From CAYSWV01 sp964434865 (lineage in GTDB: Bacteria; Cyanobacteriota; Cyanobacteriia; Thermostichales; Thermostichaceae): DNA of 64,000 nucleotides. Positions 35,220 through 44,320 of the stretch are shown here, piece by piece. The stretch spans positions 4,475 through 68,474 of the forward strand of contig CAYSWV010000025.1 of assembly GCA_964434865.1 (NCBI GenBank), written 5' to 3'. The position numbers and the translations under genes are program-made. Each line of letters starts with the position of its first letter. Position 1 is the first letter of the stretch. Below the pieces are notes generated by a model. It was not told the DNA's origin. It saw nothing but the letters and a program-made list of their open reading frames with translations, and ran no database searches.

Positions 35220-37163
35220 TCACTTGTGAGTAGCAGTATCTAGAGACGGGTTACTCAAGGTGGTTTCAGCTGGTGGAGCTGGAGCGGTCTCAGATGCCGA
35301 TAACGGGATCTCGCTAATATCAGGTAACTGCTCTAAGGTTAGCCGCACTGGATCACTGCCTGACAGTTGACGCATCAAGCGAGATTTAGGACTCTTAATC
35401 AAACAGATGATCCGATCATCAGGTCCCCAGCTTTGCCCGGCTCGGACAATATAAAACTGCTTTTGGCGCTCAAAGATCAAGGGGAGGAGCTTGCCAGTAT
35501 CGATCAGGGCTTGTAAGTAAGTCTGTTGATATTCAAATCCAGGCTCAGTTAGATGTGTTTCAAATAATTTGACATCTTGATTATTCAGTGAGTCATTCCA
35601 GTCTTTCAAAGGTAAATCATTAATTAAAGCCTGACGAATTTTACTAGGTTGGGCTGATGGTTTGGCTTGAGGAAATAAAGCTAAGACTCGAGGTGGATCA
35701 AATTCTTCAACAGCGCGCTCAGCTAAAACAGAGTTGACCTCGCTATTGGTGGTAATAGCCAGAAATGTTCCAATTGAGTCTAGGCCAGCTTCCTCAAGGG
35801 TTTCAGTTTTCATGGCACTACTCCAGATAGCTGGAAGGTTTTCTTTTTCTGCAGCTTTAATGGCTTCAGGGTTAGTATCAATCAAAATGGCATGTTGTTC
35901 CCTCTCTTTTAGGAGTCTAGCGATCAGCCGAGCTAACGGATTGGATCCCACAATGACAGCTCCACTGACTTGATCGGCGGTTACCCCCAAAGCATTGGCT
36001 ATCCATTGGGCCGTTAAACCCTGGATAATCACAGTAAAGATGATCGTTAAGAACACAAGAGCTTTCACAGCCTCACCATCAATACCAACATTGCCTAACA
36101 AAATGGCAAAGAGTGAGGCCACTGAAGCTGAGACAATGCCTTTAGGTCCAATCCAACTAATAAACAGTTTTTGCTGCCAGCTCAGATCACTACCCCAAGT
36201 ACAGACCCAAATGTTTAAAGGTCGGACGATGAACATCAAACTCAACACCGTAAAGACCCCACCCCATCCCAGAGCAAATAAGCTCTCAAGTGATAAATCA
36301 GCCGCCAGCAGAATAAACAATACTGACACTGACAATATGGTTAACTGACCCTGAAACCGCTTTAATAACCGTATGCCCTCAATCGAACTGGTATTAAGGA
36401 CAACACCTGCCACCACAACGGCCATTAAACCTGATTCGCCTTCAACATATTGAGCTAGGCTAAATAAGATCCATACACTTGATAAAACAATTAAATTTTT
36501 CAAATCGGCTGATAAGATCGTTGCCCGATTGATAAACCAGCCCAGTAACCACCCGCCTGTTCCACCCAGAGCTACGCCGATACTGAGTCGGGTAATGAGT
36601 TCAACTAAGATCTGATTCAGCTCAAAGTCACTACTTAGCACCAAGCTCAACACGATCACAGCCACAATGGCTCCGACTGGATCAATCAGTACGCCTTCAC
36701 CTTCAAGAATGGTGGTGATGCGTCGATCGACGGCAACCTGTTTAAGGAGAGGACCAATGACGGTCGGTCCAGTAACCGTAACTAAGGAGGCAAACAAAAA
36801 AGCGGCTTGCCAGGAAAAGCCTGCAATGAGATGAGCTGCTGTTGCCCCCACAACTAGAGTGATTGCCGTCCCTATCGTCACTAGGTTACGTAGGCTTCCT
36901 GATGTTTTTGAAAGTTCTCGAACTTGGAGATTGAGACCCCCTTCAAATAAGATCAAGGCCACTAGTAGCGAGACTAAAGATTCTAGGCCTCTACCCAATA
37001 ATTCTGGATTGACCAAAGCTAGACCATCGGGTCCTAAGGCAATACCTAATAGGAGTAGAAAGACAATACTCGGTATTTTCAGGTATGCCCCCATAACTTG
37101 GGCTGTAATCCCTGCAAATGCTGTGAGTGCGATCAACACCGTTATCTGGAATGATTCACTCAT
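35220..37163 (-). CDS. CPA-type cation:proton antiporter with TrkA-N domain
   Basis: A 647-residue membrane protein. About twelve helices (residues 1-395) have the antiporter layout, including LLGIALGPDG, LILFEGGLNLQ and VTGPTVIGPLLKQVAVD with GEGVLIDPVGAI, where the ion-binding Asp lies. A Rossmann TrkA-N-like domain follows (AVIVGSNPLARLIARLLKE to FLAITTNSEVNSVL), then a second soluble region and a Pro/Thr-rich tail. This fits cyanobacterial NhaP/NhaS-type Na+ or K+ exporters regulated by nucleotide. Monocistronic. Confidence 0.92.
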   Translation of the reverse strand: MSESFQITVLIALTAFAGITAQVMGAYLKIPSIVFLLLLGIALGPDGLALVNPELLGRGLESLVSLLVALILFEGGLNLQVRELSKTSGSLRNLVTIGTAITLVVGATAAHLIAGFSWQAAFLFASLVTVTGPTVIGPLLKQVAVDRRITTILEGEGVLIDPVGAIVAVIVLSLVLSSDFELNQILVELITRLSIGVALGGTGGWLLGWFINRATILSADLKNLIVLSSVWILFSLAQYVEGESGLMAVVVAGVVLNTSSIEGIRLLKRFQGQLTILSVSVLFILLAADLSLESLFALGWGGVFTVLSLMFIVRPLNIWVCTWGSDLSWQQKLFISWIGPKGIVSASVASLFAILLGNVGIDGEAVKALVFLTIIFTVIIQGLTAQWIANALGVTADQVSGAVIVGSNPLARLIARLLKEREQHAILIDTNPEAIKAAEKENLPAIWSSAMKTETLEEAGLDSIGTFLAITTNSEVNSVLAERAVEEFDPPRVLALFPQAKPSAQPSKIRQALINDLPLKDWNDSLNNQDVKLFETHLTEPGFEYQQTYLQALIDTGKLLPLIFERQKQFYIVRAGQSWGPDDRIICLIKSPKSRLMRQLSGSDPVRLTLEQLPDISEIPLSASETAPAPPAETTLSNPSLDTATHK

Positions 37164-37475
37164 CGTGTCTCCTCCTGTTCAGCAATGATTGAGGTTGATA
37201 GCAGGCCTTAAGTCCCATAGTTAATCTACGGTCATCTTGAACCTGCCCACAACCGGGAGCAGCATTTCCGTAGAGGCTATGAATGCCCTGGATCTAACCC
37301 GCTTTAGATGTAAAGATGAGTAAACTCTATTGAGCCATCTTAATAATGAACAAAGCTTTTTACAAAATCAACCGATCTTATTGCCTAAGCGAACTGGAGG
37401 ATAGTACACCTATTCGAGGCTGTTTCAGAGTATAACTACAGGATCTACACTTCTGTATCGACCCAGGAGCAAGTT
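37164..37475. other. Divergent intergenic region between antiporter and ictB
   Basis: About 312 bp carrying promoters of both genes. No other feature recognised. Confidence 0.45.
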
Positions 37476-38867
37476 GTGGAAGCCATTAAATTGTTCGTGT
37501 TGTGGAATTCTCCGGTCAATCAGTGGTGGCTTAACAGTCTATTGGGTCAAGTCTCTGGGTTTTTACAGTCCTGGGGCTATTCCAGTTGGCTAATACAGTG
37601 GCTTGATGTGATCGGATTGGGGCTAGCAACCCTCTATTTGAGCTTTGCTACGCAATCAAATACAACACCCTTGGGGCTATTGCTTTTAGCTATGGTACCT
37701 ATCTTGGGTTTGCAATGGGGCTTTCGTTCTCTACCGATCAGCCCTATTCACCTAGCAGTAGGTCTTTGGTGGATCATTGCTGTGGTGGCTACTGTTTTCT
37801 CGCCGGTGCCTTATGAAGCCCTATCCGGGTTAATTAAATTTACGCTGTATCTGTTAGGGTTTTGCTTGTGGCATCAAAGTTTACAAAAGCCAGCCTATCG
37901 CTCCTGGGTAGTGGGGGCTGTTCTCTTAGGTAGTCTTTGGATGGGGATCTACGGACTCAGGCAATATTTTTATGGGGCAGAAGAATTAGCCACCTGGGTT
38001 GATCCAGAGTCGGGGTTATCAGGAACAACTCGAATCTATAGCTATCACCTCAATCCCAATTTATACGGGGGCTACTTAGTGTCTGTGATTCCTTTAGGCC
38101 TGGTGGCAGCCTGGTACTGGCAGACTTGGGGTTTGAAGATGTTAGCCTTATTTATCTCTGGTGTTAACTTACTCTGCCTGCTGCTGACCTACAGTCGCGG
38201 TGCTTGGATTGGAGGGGTAGCGGCTTTAAGCGTCGTGAGTCTTTTACTTGTTCAATGGGTGAATATTTTTTTGCCCGTGCGATGGCGCCGCTGGTCTCTA
38301 CCGGCTTTGATCGTAGGGGGTTTACTGGTTTTTGGTTTGGGAATGTTGACTTTAGAACCCCTCCGCTTGAGGGTCTTAAGTATATTTGTGGGCCGGGGTG
38401 ATACTAGTAATAACTTCCGGATTAATGTTTGGCAAGCGGTTATCGATATGATTCAGGCGTTCCCAGTGCTGGGGATTGGTCCTGGCAACGACGCCTTTAA
38501 CCGAGTCTATCCCTTATTTCAACGGCCTAACTACAGTGCTTTAAGTGCTTATTCAATTGTGTTGGAGGTGGCAGTTGAAACTGGTTTCGTTGGATTGGCT
38601 GCTTTTCTTTGGTCTCTGGTTCTGTTGAGTGTTCATGGATTGAAGCATTGGTTAGTTTTGGCTAAGGCTCGTCATGCAGAAGGGTTGTGGCTGGTGGCTG
38701 GGTTAGGAACCTGTGCAGGGATTATGGCCCATGGACTGGTGGATACAGTTTGGTACCGACCGCAGATCCAGATGCAATGGTGGTTAGGTGTGGCTCTGGT
38801 AAGCTCAGTGATTGCTTCCTATCCATTACATCTGCCCGATGAGCCAAAAGATGGCAACCCAAAATAG
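37476..38867 (+). CDS. ictB: IctB family membrane protein (O-antigen ligase-like)
   Basis: A 463-residue protein with about eleven membrane helices. It matches cyanobacterial IctB, once proposed as a bicarbonate transporter and now counted in the O-antigen ligase/Wzy-C superfamily. Recognised stretches: AVGLWWIIAVVATVFSPVP, SGTTRIYSYHLNPNLYGGYL, LLLTYSRGAWIGG and VLGIGPGNDAFNRVYPLFQR, the last two belonging to the ligase-type core loop. The start is GTG at 37476 with AGGAGC at 37465-37470. The actual substrate is not known. Confidence 0.92.
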   Translation: MEAIKLFVLWNSPVNQWWLNSLLGQVSGFLQSWGYSSWLIQWLDVIGLGLATLYLSFATQSNTTPLGLLLLAMVPILGLQWGFRSLPISPIHLAVGLWWIIAVVATVFSPVPYEALSGLIKFTLYLLGFCLWHQSLQKPAYRSWVVGAVLLGSLWMGIYGLRQYFYGAEELATWVDPESGLSGTTRIYSYHLNPNLYGGYLVSVIPLGLVAAWYWQTWGLKMLALFISGVNLLCLLLTYSRGAWIGGVAALSVVSLLLVQWVNIFLPVRWRRWSLPALIVGGLLVFGLGMLTLEPLRLRVLSIFVGRGDTSNNFRINVWQAVIDMIQAFPVLGIGPGNDAFNRVYPLFQRPNYSALSAYSIVLEVAVETGFVGLAAFLWSLVLLSVHGLKHWLVLAKARHAEGLWLVAGLGTCAGIMAHGLVDTVWYRPQIQMQWWLGVALVSSVIASYPLHLPDEPKDGNPK

Positions 38868-38869
38868 TA

Positions 38870-38876
38870 TATAATG
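38870..38876 (+). promoter_or_regulatory. Candidate -10 box for petE
   Basis: TATAATG just after the ictB stop, 88 bp upstream of the petE ATG. No good -35 hexamer is seen 17 bp upstream. Confidence 0.35.
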
Positions 38877-38963
38877 CGTACCGAATTAAGCTTCTGTTAA
38901 GGCGTTATCTGTCTTGAGGAAGCTAGATCACGATCGGTTACCGTTGTCGTCTGAGAGGAATCC

Positions 38964-39365
38964 ATGTTTTCAGTGAAATTTTTAGCCACTAGCTTGAAAG
39001 CTATCTTAATTGCTTTGATGGTAACAGTGGGCCTATGTATGGCTATGCCTACTGCTGAAGCCGCAACTTACAAGATCCTGATGGGATCTGACAAAGGTGA
39101 ACTCAAATTTGAACCCTCTGAACTCACTATTAGCGTTGGTGACACTGTAGAGTGGGTTAACAAAAAGGTTTAACCCCACAACGTTGTATTAGACAAAGTA
39201 ACTGGTGGCGATTCTAGCCTAGCTAAACAGCAGTCTTATAAGCGACTAATGACTAAGCCTGGCCAGGTTGTTGAAGATACCTTTGAGGTTCCTGGTGAAT
39301 ACTCCTACTACTGCACACCTCACCGGGGTGCTCAAATGGTTGGCAAGATCACTGTAGAAGGTTGA
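38964..39365 (+). pseudogene. petE: Plastocyanin precursor with in-frame TAA at codon 70
   Basis: Plastocyanin carries electrons from cytochrome b6f to photosystem I in the thylakoid lumen. The signal peptide (ALMVTVGLCMAMPTAEA) is followed by ATYKILMGSDKGELKFEPSE and DTVEWVNKKV, then TAA at 39171-39173. The same frame continues with PHNVVLDKVTGGDSSLAKQQ and ends GEYSYYCTPHRGAQMVGKIT-VEG at a normal stop (39363-39365). All four copper ligands (His in PHNV, then Cys, His, Met in YYCTPHRGAQM) lie after the TAA, so a truncated product cannot bind copper. Apart from this one codon the 133-codon gene is intact, and a terminator follows. Either a recent mutation, an assembly error or readthrough. 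Confidence 0.93.
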
Positions 39366-39391
39366 GCTTTGGAGTTGTCTTCGATCTTTGG

Positions 39392-39415
39392 ACCCTCTCT
39401 TTGGGAGGGTTTTTT
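39392..39415 (+). terminator. Rho-independent terminator of petE
   Basis: ACCCTC-TCTTTGG-GAGGGT stem-loop followed by a run of T, 27 bp after the petE stop. Confidence 0.85.
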
Positions 39416-39493
39416 CGATCTCATTTTTGGTTTGACTGGTATGATTTTTGTTTTACTAGTAAAAGTCACATTATTACAAGCAGTGGTTTTCTT

Positions 39494-39697
39494 ATGAATA
39501 CTGGGATCAAGAGCAATTTACTCCTCGCTGGCGCCTGCATTACCGCCATTGCTACCGTCGGATCCATTTTTGAACTGGCTTCGGGCGAACCTGACTTAGG
39601 TCCTGGTTTGACAGGTGGCATTCTAGTGGCCTGTGTCCCTCTCACTGTCTGGTTTTTTCTTTCGGCTGTCAGTGCAGCTAGAGCTAACCAGAAGTAG
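39494..39697 (+). CDS. Small two-helix membrane protein
   Basis: ATG at 39494 encodes 67 residues: NLLLAGACITAIATVGSIFE, a short polar loop (ASGEPDLGPGLTG), and GILVACVPLTVWFFLSAVSA followed by a short basic end (ARANQK). The frame is open upstream to 39362 but runs through the petE terminator. I recognise the shape from cyanobacterial hypothetical proteins only. It converges with deoC with four bases between stops. Confidence 0.65.
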   Translation: MNTGIKSNLLLAGACITAIATVGSIFELASGEPDLGPGLTGGILVACVPLTVWFFLSAVSAARANQK

Positions 39698-39701
39698 ATC
39701 T

Positions 39702-40385
39702 TCAGACCTCCCTCGGTTTACGTTGCAATTCAGTCATCATATCAATGCCAAAGGAGGTACCCAGCCGACTCGCCCCAGCTCTCAACATCTCTAAGGCTTG
39801 CTCAACCGTACGGATCCCCCCAGAGGCTTTGACTCCAATTTTACCTTGTGTTAGTTCCCACAACATTTTAACGTCGTTTACTGTTGCTCCTTGAGTCCAA
39901 CCTGTGGATGTTTTCAAAAAGGCGACTCCAGCATCAATACAGATCTCACTAAGGAGCTTCTTTTCAGCATCCGTGAGCAAAGCCGTTTCTAAAATAGCTT
40001 TAATTGGTACATGAGTTTCTTCAACAATGTGAGCTATCTCAGCATGTAGGGCATCGGTATCTCTATCTTTGAGCAAGGTTAGATTGAGTTTAACATCGAG
40101 TTCAGCTGCACCGTGATCAACTGCTGCCATGGCTTCATAGAGTTTAGTCTCAGCTGTCGAGGTACCTAAGGGAAACCCAACGACTGTAGTAACCTTGACT
40201 CGGCTGTGATACAAACGTTCGACAGCTCGTTTGACATGACAAGGATGCACACAGACTGAGTAAAAATGATAGGATTCAGCCGAAGCACACCATTGATCAA
40301 CTTGTTCCATAGTAGCTGTTGGAATCAACAGTGTATGATCAATAGCAGGGGCAATATCGACCTCAGAAATTTCAAATCTAGCCAT
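39702..40385 (-). CDS. deoC: Deoxyribose-phosphate aldolase
   Basis: Class I aldolase that splits 2-deoxyribose 5-phosphate to glyceraldehyde 3-phosphate and acetaldehyde. Markers: IDHTLLIPTATMEQVDQWC at the N-terminus, KVTTVVGFPLGTSTAETK, the region with the Asp relay AELDVKLNLTLLKD, the Schiff-base Lys in AGVAFLKTSTGWTQGAT and a second Lys in IGVKASGGIRT. Length 227 residues is standard. It lies 31 bp downstream of the pentapeptide gene on the same strand. Confidence 0.96.
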   Translation of the reverse strand: MARFEISEVDIAPAIDHTLLIPTATMEQVDQWCASAESYHFYSVCVHPCHVKRAVERLYHSRVKVTTVVGFPLGTSTAETKLYEAMAAVDHGAAELDVKLNLTLLKDRDTDALHAEIAHIVEETHVPIKAILETALLTDAEKKLLSEICIDAGVAFLKTSTGWTQGATVNDVKMLWELTQGKIGVKASGGIRTVEQALEMLRAGASRLGTSFGIDMMTELQRKPREV

Positions 40386-40416
40386 AAAAGCATCCTTTAA
40401 ACTGAGTTCTTAAGCA

Positions 40417-41253
40417 TTACAGATCAAGATGTTGAAGACCCACAGATTTAGGATCAAAATCTACAGCAAACTGAGTGTTGTGGTTATAATAAGCACCTTT
40501 AAGGTTAGCCCCTCTAAGCCGGGTTGTTGTTAAGTCAGCATCACTTAAAATTGCTCGTTGAAGATCAGAATGGGTCAAATCGGCTTGAGATAAATCTGCA
40601 AAACTAAGGTCAACATCGGCTAAATTAGCCCGTCGCAGATCAGCTTTCACAAAATTTGCACCTGTTAGGTCAGCCCGTTGAAGATCAGAATAGCTCAAGT
40701 CTGCCTCTGATAAAGAAGCATCGGTTAAGTTGGCATAACTCAGATCCACTCCAATCATTCGTGTTCGCACCAGATTGGCTCCTTCTAAATCAGCCCCGCC
40801 TAAATCAGCCCCCCCTAAATTAGCATGACTTAGATCTGTTCCCAATAAGACACCTTCAGCCAATGAGGATCCCCCTAAATCAGCCCCTCGTAAATTGGCT
40901 CCGGTTAAATTGGCCATTTCTAAATTGGCTCCAGCAAGTTTAGCCTCTGCCATATTGGCCCTAACTAGAGAAGCCCCCAATAAATTAGCTCGACCCAAGT
41001 TAGCTAGCCACAGATTAACCGCCCCTAAATCAGCTCGACGCAAATCGGCTCTTTGAAAATTAGTTCGCTGCAAACTTGATTGTTTGAGATTTGCTTCTCT
41101 TAAATCAGCCCCTCGTAAATTCGCAAATGAGAGAGTAGCTCCACTTAAATTGGCTCGACGCAGGTTCAATCCTTGAAGATCAGACTCAAAGAAATTCCGC
41201 TCCCCCTTTGCGTATAACCTTAATAACTCATCGATGTAGAATACAGCTGGCAT
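40417..41253 (-). CDS. Pentapeptide repeat protein
   Basis: A 278-residue right-handed beta-helix. After a ~20-residue lead (FYIDELLRLYAKGERNFFES), nearly the whole protein is A(D/N)Lxx repeats (LRRANLSGATLSFANLRGAD and so on), roughly 44 consecutive pentapeptides, ending with GAYYNHNTQFAVDFDPKSVG, a common C-terminal cap in cyanobacterial members. No signal peptide or membrane segment; function of the family is mostly unknown. Upstream neighbour of deoC. Confidence 0.95.
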   Translation of the reverse strand: MPAVFYIDELLRLYAKGERNFFESDLQGLNLRRANLSGATLSFANLRGADLREANLKQSSLQRTNFQRADLRRADLGAVNLWLANLGRANLLGASLVRANMAEAKLAGANLEMANLTGANLRGADLGGSSLAEGVLLGTDLSHANLGGADLGGADLEGANLVRTRMIGVDLSYANLTDASLSEADLSYSDLQRADLTGANFVKADLRRANLADVDLSFADLSQADLTHSDLQRAILSDADLTTTRLRGANLKGAYYNHNTQFAVDFDPKSVGLQHLDL

Positions 41254-41798
41254 AGGACTGATAATCTGATTGAAGCAAACATCCGTGCCTTAGTTTACCA
41301 GTCTATCGTCCGTTTGTTTCTGATCCCTGCTATCAAAAAATAGGCTGTTTTGTAAGTGTTAACTCGCTTGCCACTTTTGAAGGGATCAGCTGATGGTGAT
41401 CTCTTTTTGAGGATCTGATAGAGGATTCATGGCGAAACTCAGAGATTTAGTTGATGGATGTAAAGAAACTGTAAAGCTGCTGATAAAAATAAGGTTCTGC
41501 CAATAAAACCAACTCATTAGATCTAGTTAGAGCCCCAAGTATTTAGTAGTTGAAGCTAAAGGTTTTTGGGAGTTGAGAGGCTGAAAACAAATCAAACTCG
41601 GCTTTAATTTGAAGCTTTGTCATCAGATAATCAGGTTTTTCGATTCAAGGGTCTAAGAATGAGTGCCAACAGTGAAACCTACCTTTACCTGTGTTGGGTC
41701 CCCACTTTGATCAAGCTTAAATGGCCAAGGCCTGAGTTCCAACCTTAACCGGACCCAGATACCGTATGCTGAGCAAAATAGTTTTTGAGGCTCAAGAT
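41254..41798. other. Large intergenic region
   Basis: About 545 bp between the divergent pentapeptide and HU genes. No gene, tRNA or repeat recognised; the short open frame 41766-41798 is just the upstream extension of the HU frame. Confidence 0.45.
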
Positions 41799-42164
41799 AT
41801 GACAACGAAAGTGGCATTAGACCTAAATCGTCGGACCTTAGCTCGACAAATGGCTCAACAAGTTGATGGCTTGACGCTCCAGCTAGCCGCAGCGGCCATT
41901 GATGCTTTTATTGATGGTGTGACTACATCTTTAGTGTCAGGGGGTAAGGTCAGGCTGGCTGGGTTTGGATCTTTTTCGGTCAGATATCGTAAAGCTCGAC
42001 AAACACGGCACCCTCGCACGCATCAGCCTGTGGATATCCCAGCTGCCTACATTCCTACCTTTACCCCTGGATCAGATCTACGACAGCAAGTTCAGTATGC
42101 CTTAATGACAGCTTCTGATTCTCATGATCTGACTAAGGAGGACTCGGAAGCAGAGATCAACTAA
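41799..42164 (+). CDS. HU/IHF family DNA-binding protein
   Basis: A 121-residue HU-like protein. The fold is visible as NRRTLARQMAQQVDGL and AAAIDAFIDGVTTSLVSG (two helices), then KVRLAGFGSFSVRYRKARQT, and the DNA-binding arm HPRTHQPVDIPAAYIPTFTP, where the HU arm tip proline environment is altered to DIPAAY. The start is ATG 41799; the frame opens at 41766. A ~25-residue acidic tail is unusual for HU. It could be a specialised paralogue rather than the main HU. Confidence 0.88.
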   Translation: MTTKVALDLNRRTLARQMAQQVDGLTLQLAAAAIDAFIDGVTTSLVSGGKVRLAGFGSFSVRYRKARQTRHPRTHQPVDIPAAYIPTFTPGSDLRQQVQYALMTASDSHDLTKEDSEAEIN

Positions 42165-42207
42165 GTACCACTCGGATATACTGGGGCTTTGCAAGGTTAG
42201 CGATTGC

Positions 42208-43671
42208 ATGTCTCGCATTATTATCTGGTACCGCACTGATCTCAGACTTCATGACCATGAACCTCTAGATCAAGTGTGTCGACAGCAAGCCGCTGTGATC
42301 CCAGTTTATTGTTTTGATCCCAGACAGTTTGGCTTAACTTCTTATGGCTTTGCTAAAACAGGTTCATTTCGCACCCAGTTTCTCCTTGAGAGCATCCTAC
42401 AGTTAAGACAATCGCTTCAAAATATAGGGTGTGATTTGGTGATCCGCAGGGGCTATCCCGAACAGGTGATACCCAAGTTAGCCCAAGATTTTCAATGTAA
42501 GGCTGTTTACTTTCATGAGGAGGCTGCAACTGAAGAAAAAACTGTTGAAGCAGCATTGATCACTCAGTTAGACCAGCAGGGGACCTCGTGGACCCGTTTT
42601 TGGGGCCATACGTTATTTGATCCAGGTGATCTGCCCTTTGAGATCAATCGTCTACCAGAACTCTTCACCCGTTTTCGCAAGCAGGTTGAACAAACCTGTC
42701 ACCCGCGGCCCCTGATCCAAACTCCTCAATCCCTATCGGGGCTTCCCAAGGATTTGATCCCAGGTGATCTACCTAGCTTCAGTGATCTAAATGTTGATCC
42801 CCCTCAATTCGATGATCGAGCTTTGTTCCACTGCAAAGGTGGTGAGTTATCGGGTCAAGCTCGACTTCAAGACTACATCTGGATTCAAGATCGACTCAAA
42901 GTTTATAAAGAAACGCGTAATGGCATGCTCAACCCAAACGATGCCTCTAGGTTATCACCATGGCTGGCCTTGGGGTGCTTGTCACCACGCTTTGTTTATG
43001 GGCAAGTTCAACAGTATGAGCAAGAGCGAATTCAAAATGACTCCACTTACTGGTTGATCTTTGAACTGTTGTGGCGGGATTACTTTCGGTTGATCACACT
43101 TAAACATGGGCACCGCTTGTTTCAAGCCACTGGGCTTCAAGGTGTTCCTATACCCTGGAAAGAAGATTGGGATCGCTTTGATCAATGGTGTCGGGGCCAG
43201 ACTGGATTTCCCCTTGTGGATGCCAATATGCAAGAGCTAGCTGCTACAGGGTTTATGTCAAATCGAGGCCGACAAAATGTAGCCAGCTTTCTAACCAAAA
43301 ACCTGGGGATTCATTGGCATATGGGCGCTGAATGGTTCGAGTCGGTACTGATTGACTATGATCCTTGTAGCAATTGGGGCAACTGGAACTATACAGCAGG
43401 AGTCGGTAATGATGCTCGTGGATTTCGCTACTTCAACATCCCCAAGCAATCTAGGGATTATGATCCCCAAGGTGATTATGTTAAACATTGGTTGCCTGTG
43501 TTGAAGCTGATTCCAGGTGCTAAAGTCCATGAACCCTATCGTTTAACTGCAGCCGAGCAATCCCAGTACCAGGTTCGCCTTGGAGTTGATTATCCCAACC
43601 CTATTGTTGATCTGGTTAAATCAGTTCGAGTCAATGAAAAGATCTACAATGAAGCCTTAGCTTACTCATAG
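42208..43671 (+). CDS. Cryptochrome-DASH
   Basis: Flavoprotein of the cry-DASH class, which repairs dimers in single-stranded DNA and can bind RNA or act in signalling. Marks: IIIWYRTDLRLHDHEPLDQ, YCFDPRQFGLTSYGFAKTGS (the DASH-specific FG-T-KTG pattern), KETRNGMLNPNDASRLSPWL, LLWRDYFRLITLKHG and NIPKQSRDYDPQGDYVKHW. Length 487 residues is normal. It lies 43 bp downstream of the HU gene on the same strand, so the two may be cotranscribed. Confidence 0.96.
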   Translation: MSRIIIWYRTDLRLHDHEPLDQVCRQQAAVIPVYCFDPRQFGLTSYGFAKTGSFRTQFLLESILQLRQSLQNIGCDLVIRRGYPEQVIPKLAQDFQCKAVYFHEEAATEEKTVEAALITQLDQQGTSWTRFWGHTLFDPGDLPFEINRLPELFTRFRKQVEQTCHPRPLIQTPQSLSGLPKDLIPGDLPSFSDLNVDPPQFDDRALFHCKGGELSGQARLQDYIWIQDRLKVYKETRNGMLNPNDASRLSPWLALGCLSPRFVYGQVQQYEQERIQNDSTYWLIFELLWRDYFRLITLKHGHRLFQATGLQGVPIPWKEDWDRFDQWCRGQTGFPLVDANMQELAATGFMSNRGRQNVASFLTKNLGIHWHMGAEWFESVLIDYDPCSNWGNWNYTAGVGNDARGFRYFNIPKQSRDYDPQGDYVKHWLPVLKLIPGAKVHEPYRLTAAEQSQYQVRLGVDYPNPIVDLVKSVRVNEKIYNEALAYS

Positions 43672-43675
43672 ACAC

Positions 43676-43700
43676 TTAGCTTTGGGAATTAGCTTTGGAA
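43676..43700. repeat. 13/12-bp tandem duplication
   Basis: TTAGCTTTGGGAA followed by TTAGCTTTGGAA in the short space between convergent cry-DASH and the next gene. Confidence 0.85.
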
Positions 43701-43702
43701 CA

Positions 43703-44179
43703 TTACTCAGGTTCCTGGTAGGTCTGTTGGACTTGATCGGGAGCTAGATCGTAACTGATAGCTTGAGCAGAAAAAGAGCCACTCATGCCATAGGTACTCC
43801 ATTCTGCCACTTGATCTCCTTTGCTGTAGCGCACTACTCGACCCCTTAATGGGATCACCGAAATTACCTCTTCTGTAAAATCTGCGTACTCACCCAAATA
43901 ATCTAGGGGGTCAGGGGCGGCTTGAGCAGTGCTACGAATCTGGATCGCAAAAACCTGATTATCCTCATTCATCATGGCTGTAATCGAATCAGGACCCACT
44001 GTCTCTTGAATAGCATTGTAGGTTTGATCAGCTTGCCTCACTTGCAACGAAACAGCCTCAGGCTCAACATAGTCACCTAATTTGATGGCCCAAGCAGGGG
44101 AACCGAAGCCAAACTGGACCGCTAAGATAGGCATAGTGAGTGCTCCAACGAGCATCCATTTTGAAGATTTTAAAAACAT
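43703..44179 (-). CDS. Secreted hypothetical protein
   Basis: A 158-residue exported protein with a signal peptide (KWMLVGALTMPILAVQFGFG then SPAWA, cleavage near residue 31). The mature part is acidic, with AIKLGDYVEPEAVSLQVRQ and a beta-rich core (AMMNEDNQVFAIQIRSTAQA). No domain is recognised. It converges with cry-DASH (31 bp apart). Confidence 0.7.
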   Translation of the reverse strand: MFLKSSKWMLVGALTMPILAVQFGFGSPAWAIKLGDYVEPEAVSLQVRQADQTYNAIQETVGPDSITAMMNEDNQVFAIQIRSTAQAAPDPLDYLGEYADFTEEVISVIPLRGRVVRYSKGDQVAEWSTYGMSGSFSAQAISYDLAPDQVQQTYQEPE

Positions 44180-44320
44180 GGATTTGATCCAAGTCAGTAC
44201 ATACTTAAATTAAGTATCGCATAGATCCCTTATCGAGGTCTGAGGACTAGCGTGTTCATGATTACTCTTAGTTCTCGTCATCATTACGGAGACTCCAACC
44301 TCAAGTCAGGATAGTGATGA

